Assembly: GCF_009208055.1 (NCBI RefSeq)
Contig: NZ_WFKI01000001.1
Coordinates: 79,536 to 143,535 of the forward strand
Source: Poseidonibacter ostreae
GTDB lineage: Bacteria > Campylobacterota > Campylobacteria > Campylobacterales > Arcobacteraceae
Direction: 5' to 3'
Length of the DNA: 64,000 bases
Both the position numbers and the translations under genes were made by a program. The notes beneath the pieces were generated by a model. It saw only the letters and a list, made by a program, of their open reading frames with translations. It was not told the DNA's origin and searched no databases. Below, piece after piece: positions 63,582-64,000 of this stretch (the stretch's first letter is position 1; the number at the start of each line of letters is the position of its first letter).

Positions 63582-64000
63582 ATGATTAGTAAAAATTTAC
63601 AAGAAGCATTAATAGAACAATTAAATAAAGAGTTTCAATCAGCTTATATTTATTTAGGAATGAGTGCATACTGTTCAAAAGAGGGTTTTAACGGTGCATC
63701 ATCATGGTTTTTAATTCAATATCAAGAAGAAGTTTCTCATGGAATGAAGTTTTTTAAATATCTTGAAGACCAAGATGTACATATTAAACTACCAGAAATC
63801 AAAGCATCAAAAGTTGAGTATAAATCATTACTAGATGTATTTAAAAAATCCTTAGCACATGAACAAACAATGACTAAAAACTTAAACAACTTATCAGATG
63901 CAGCAATGAAAGACAAAGATCATGCAACATATAACTTACTTCAATGGTATGTTACAGAACAAGTTGAAGAAGAAGCTACAGTATCTGAAATTATTGACCA
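63582..64000 (+). CDS. Bacterial ferritin (3' end outside window)
   Basis: 139 codons are visible. The ferritin helix bundle is clear: LNKEFQSAYIYLGMSAYCSKEG with the ferroxidase-site Glu, QEEVSHGMKFFKYL with Glu and His ligands, and the later QVEEEATVSEI. It starts at ATG 63582 behind AAAAGGAGATACATT. TATAAT at 63550-63555 is a probable -10, so the 5' leader is short. It stores iron and is likely non-heme FtnA type. Confidence 0.93.
   Translation, partial: MISKNLQEALIEQLNKEFQSAYIYLGMSAYCSKEGFNGASSWFLIQYQEEVSHGMKFFKYLEDQDVHIKLPEIKASKVEYKSLLDVFKKSLAHEQTMTKNLNNLSDAAMKDKDHATYNLLQWYVTEQVEEEATVSEIID

Noticed and set aside
1..64000. CRISPR arrays, prophage or a replication origin
   Set aside because: I saw no repeated spacer arrays, phage structural genes, or DnaA-box clusters with dnaA or dnaN.

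Overview
The window looks like a chromosomal segment from a member of the Campylobacterota close to Arcobacter. The DNA is very AT-rich, UUG start codons are common, and the gene content includes ciaB, an NAD-type glutamate dehydrogenase, a selenocysteine cassette and many sensory or cyclic-di-GMP proteins. This placement is inferred from gene content only, because no rRNA lies in the window.

Layout. 1-1.7 kb: a ROK-family sugar repressor (running off the left edge) and a 5'-truncated xylulokinase, ending near the 3' end of tRNA-Sec. 1.9-6.8 kb: tRNA-Sec, selA, selB and a small UvrD-like helicase. 6.9-8.5 kb: two small proteins and a Gln-Tyr-Phe-Leu tRNA cluster. 8.6-16.6 kb: FMN reductase, YitT, PIN-PhoH ATPase, HD phosphohydrolase, pdxH, DoxX, and a peroxiredoxin, trxB, trxA redox cluster. 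16.7-19.9 kb: small zinc-ribbon, pentapeptide, thioredoxin-like and parvulin proteins and a DEAD-box helicase. 19.9-25.1 kb: c-di-GMP proteins with DedA. 25.1-32.7 kb: histidine kinase and response regulator, a DctPQM TRAP transporter, a small membrane protein and pxpABC, which together look like a two-component-controlled 5-oxoproline uptake and cleavage system. 32.8-41.6 kb: LOG-family protein, chemoreceptor and small proteins, with an intact IS3-family element sitting inside one gene. 41.6-48.9 kb: a HepT-like remnant, htpG, MerR, an alcohol dehydrogenase-like enzyme and proVWX. 49-55 kb: ciaB and a LetAB-like lipid-transport locus with a split LetA. 55-64 kb: truncated hemoglobin, response regulator, glutamate dehydrogenase, DNA-repair and tRNA-editing enzymes, sodB, ppaC and the start of ferritin.

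Signals that stand out. (1) Three unrelated genes (HD phosphohydrolase, DEAD-box helicase, proV) have family-conserved N-termini upstream of any ATG, GTG or TTG. In each, a good Shine-Dalgarno is followed at normal spacing by ATA, ATT or ATC. (2) The promoters of dctP and of the kinase gene share two GTGAG half-sites 11 bp apart, exactly 10 bp from a -10-like hexamer, which is the layout expected of an OmpR/PhoB-type activator. (3) The IS3 copy has clean ends and a 3-bp target duplication, so the interrupted gene can be rebuilt in frame. (4) A seven-MCE LetB-like protein has a LetA partner divided by one in-frame stop codon. (5) CiaB carries a HEFGH zincin motif.
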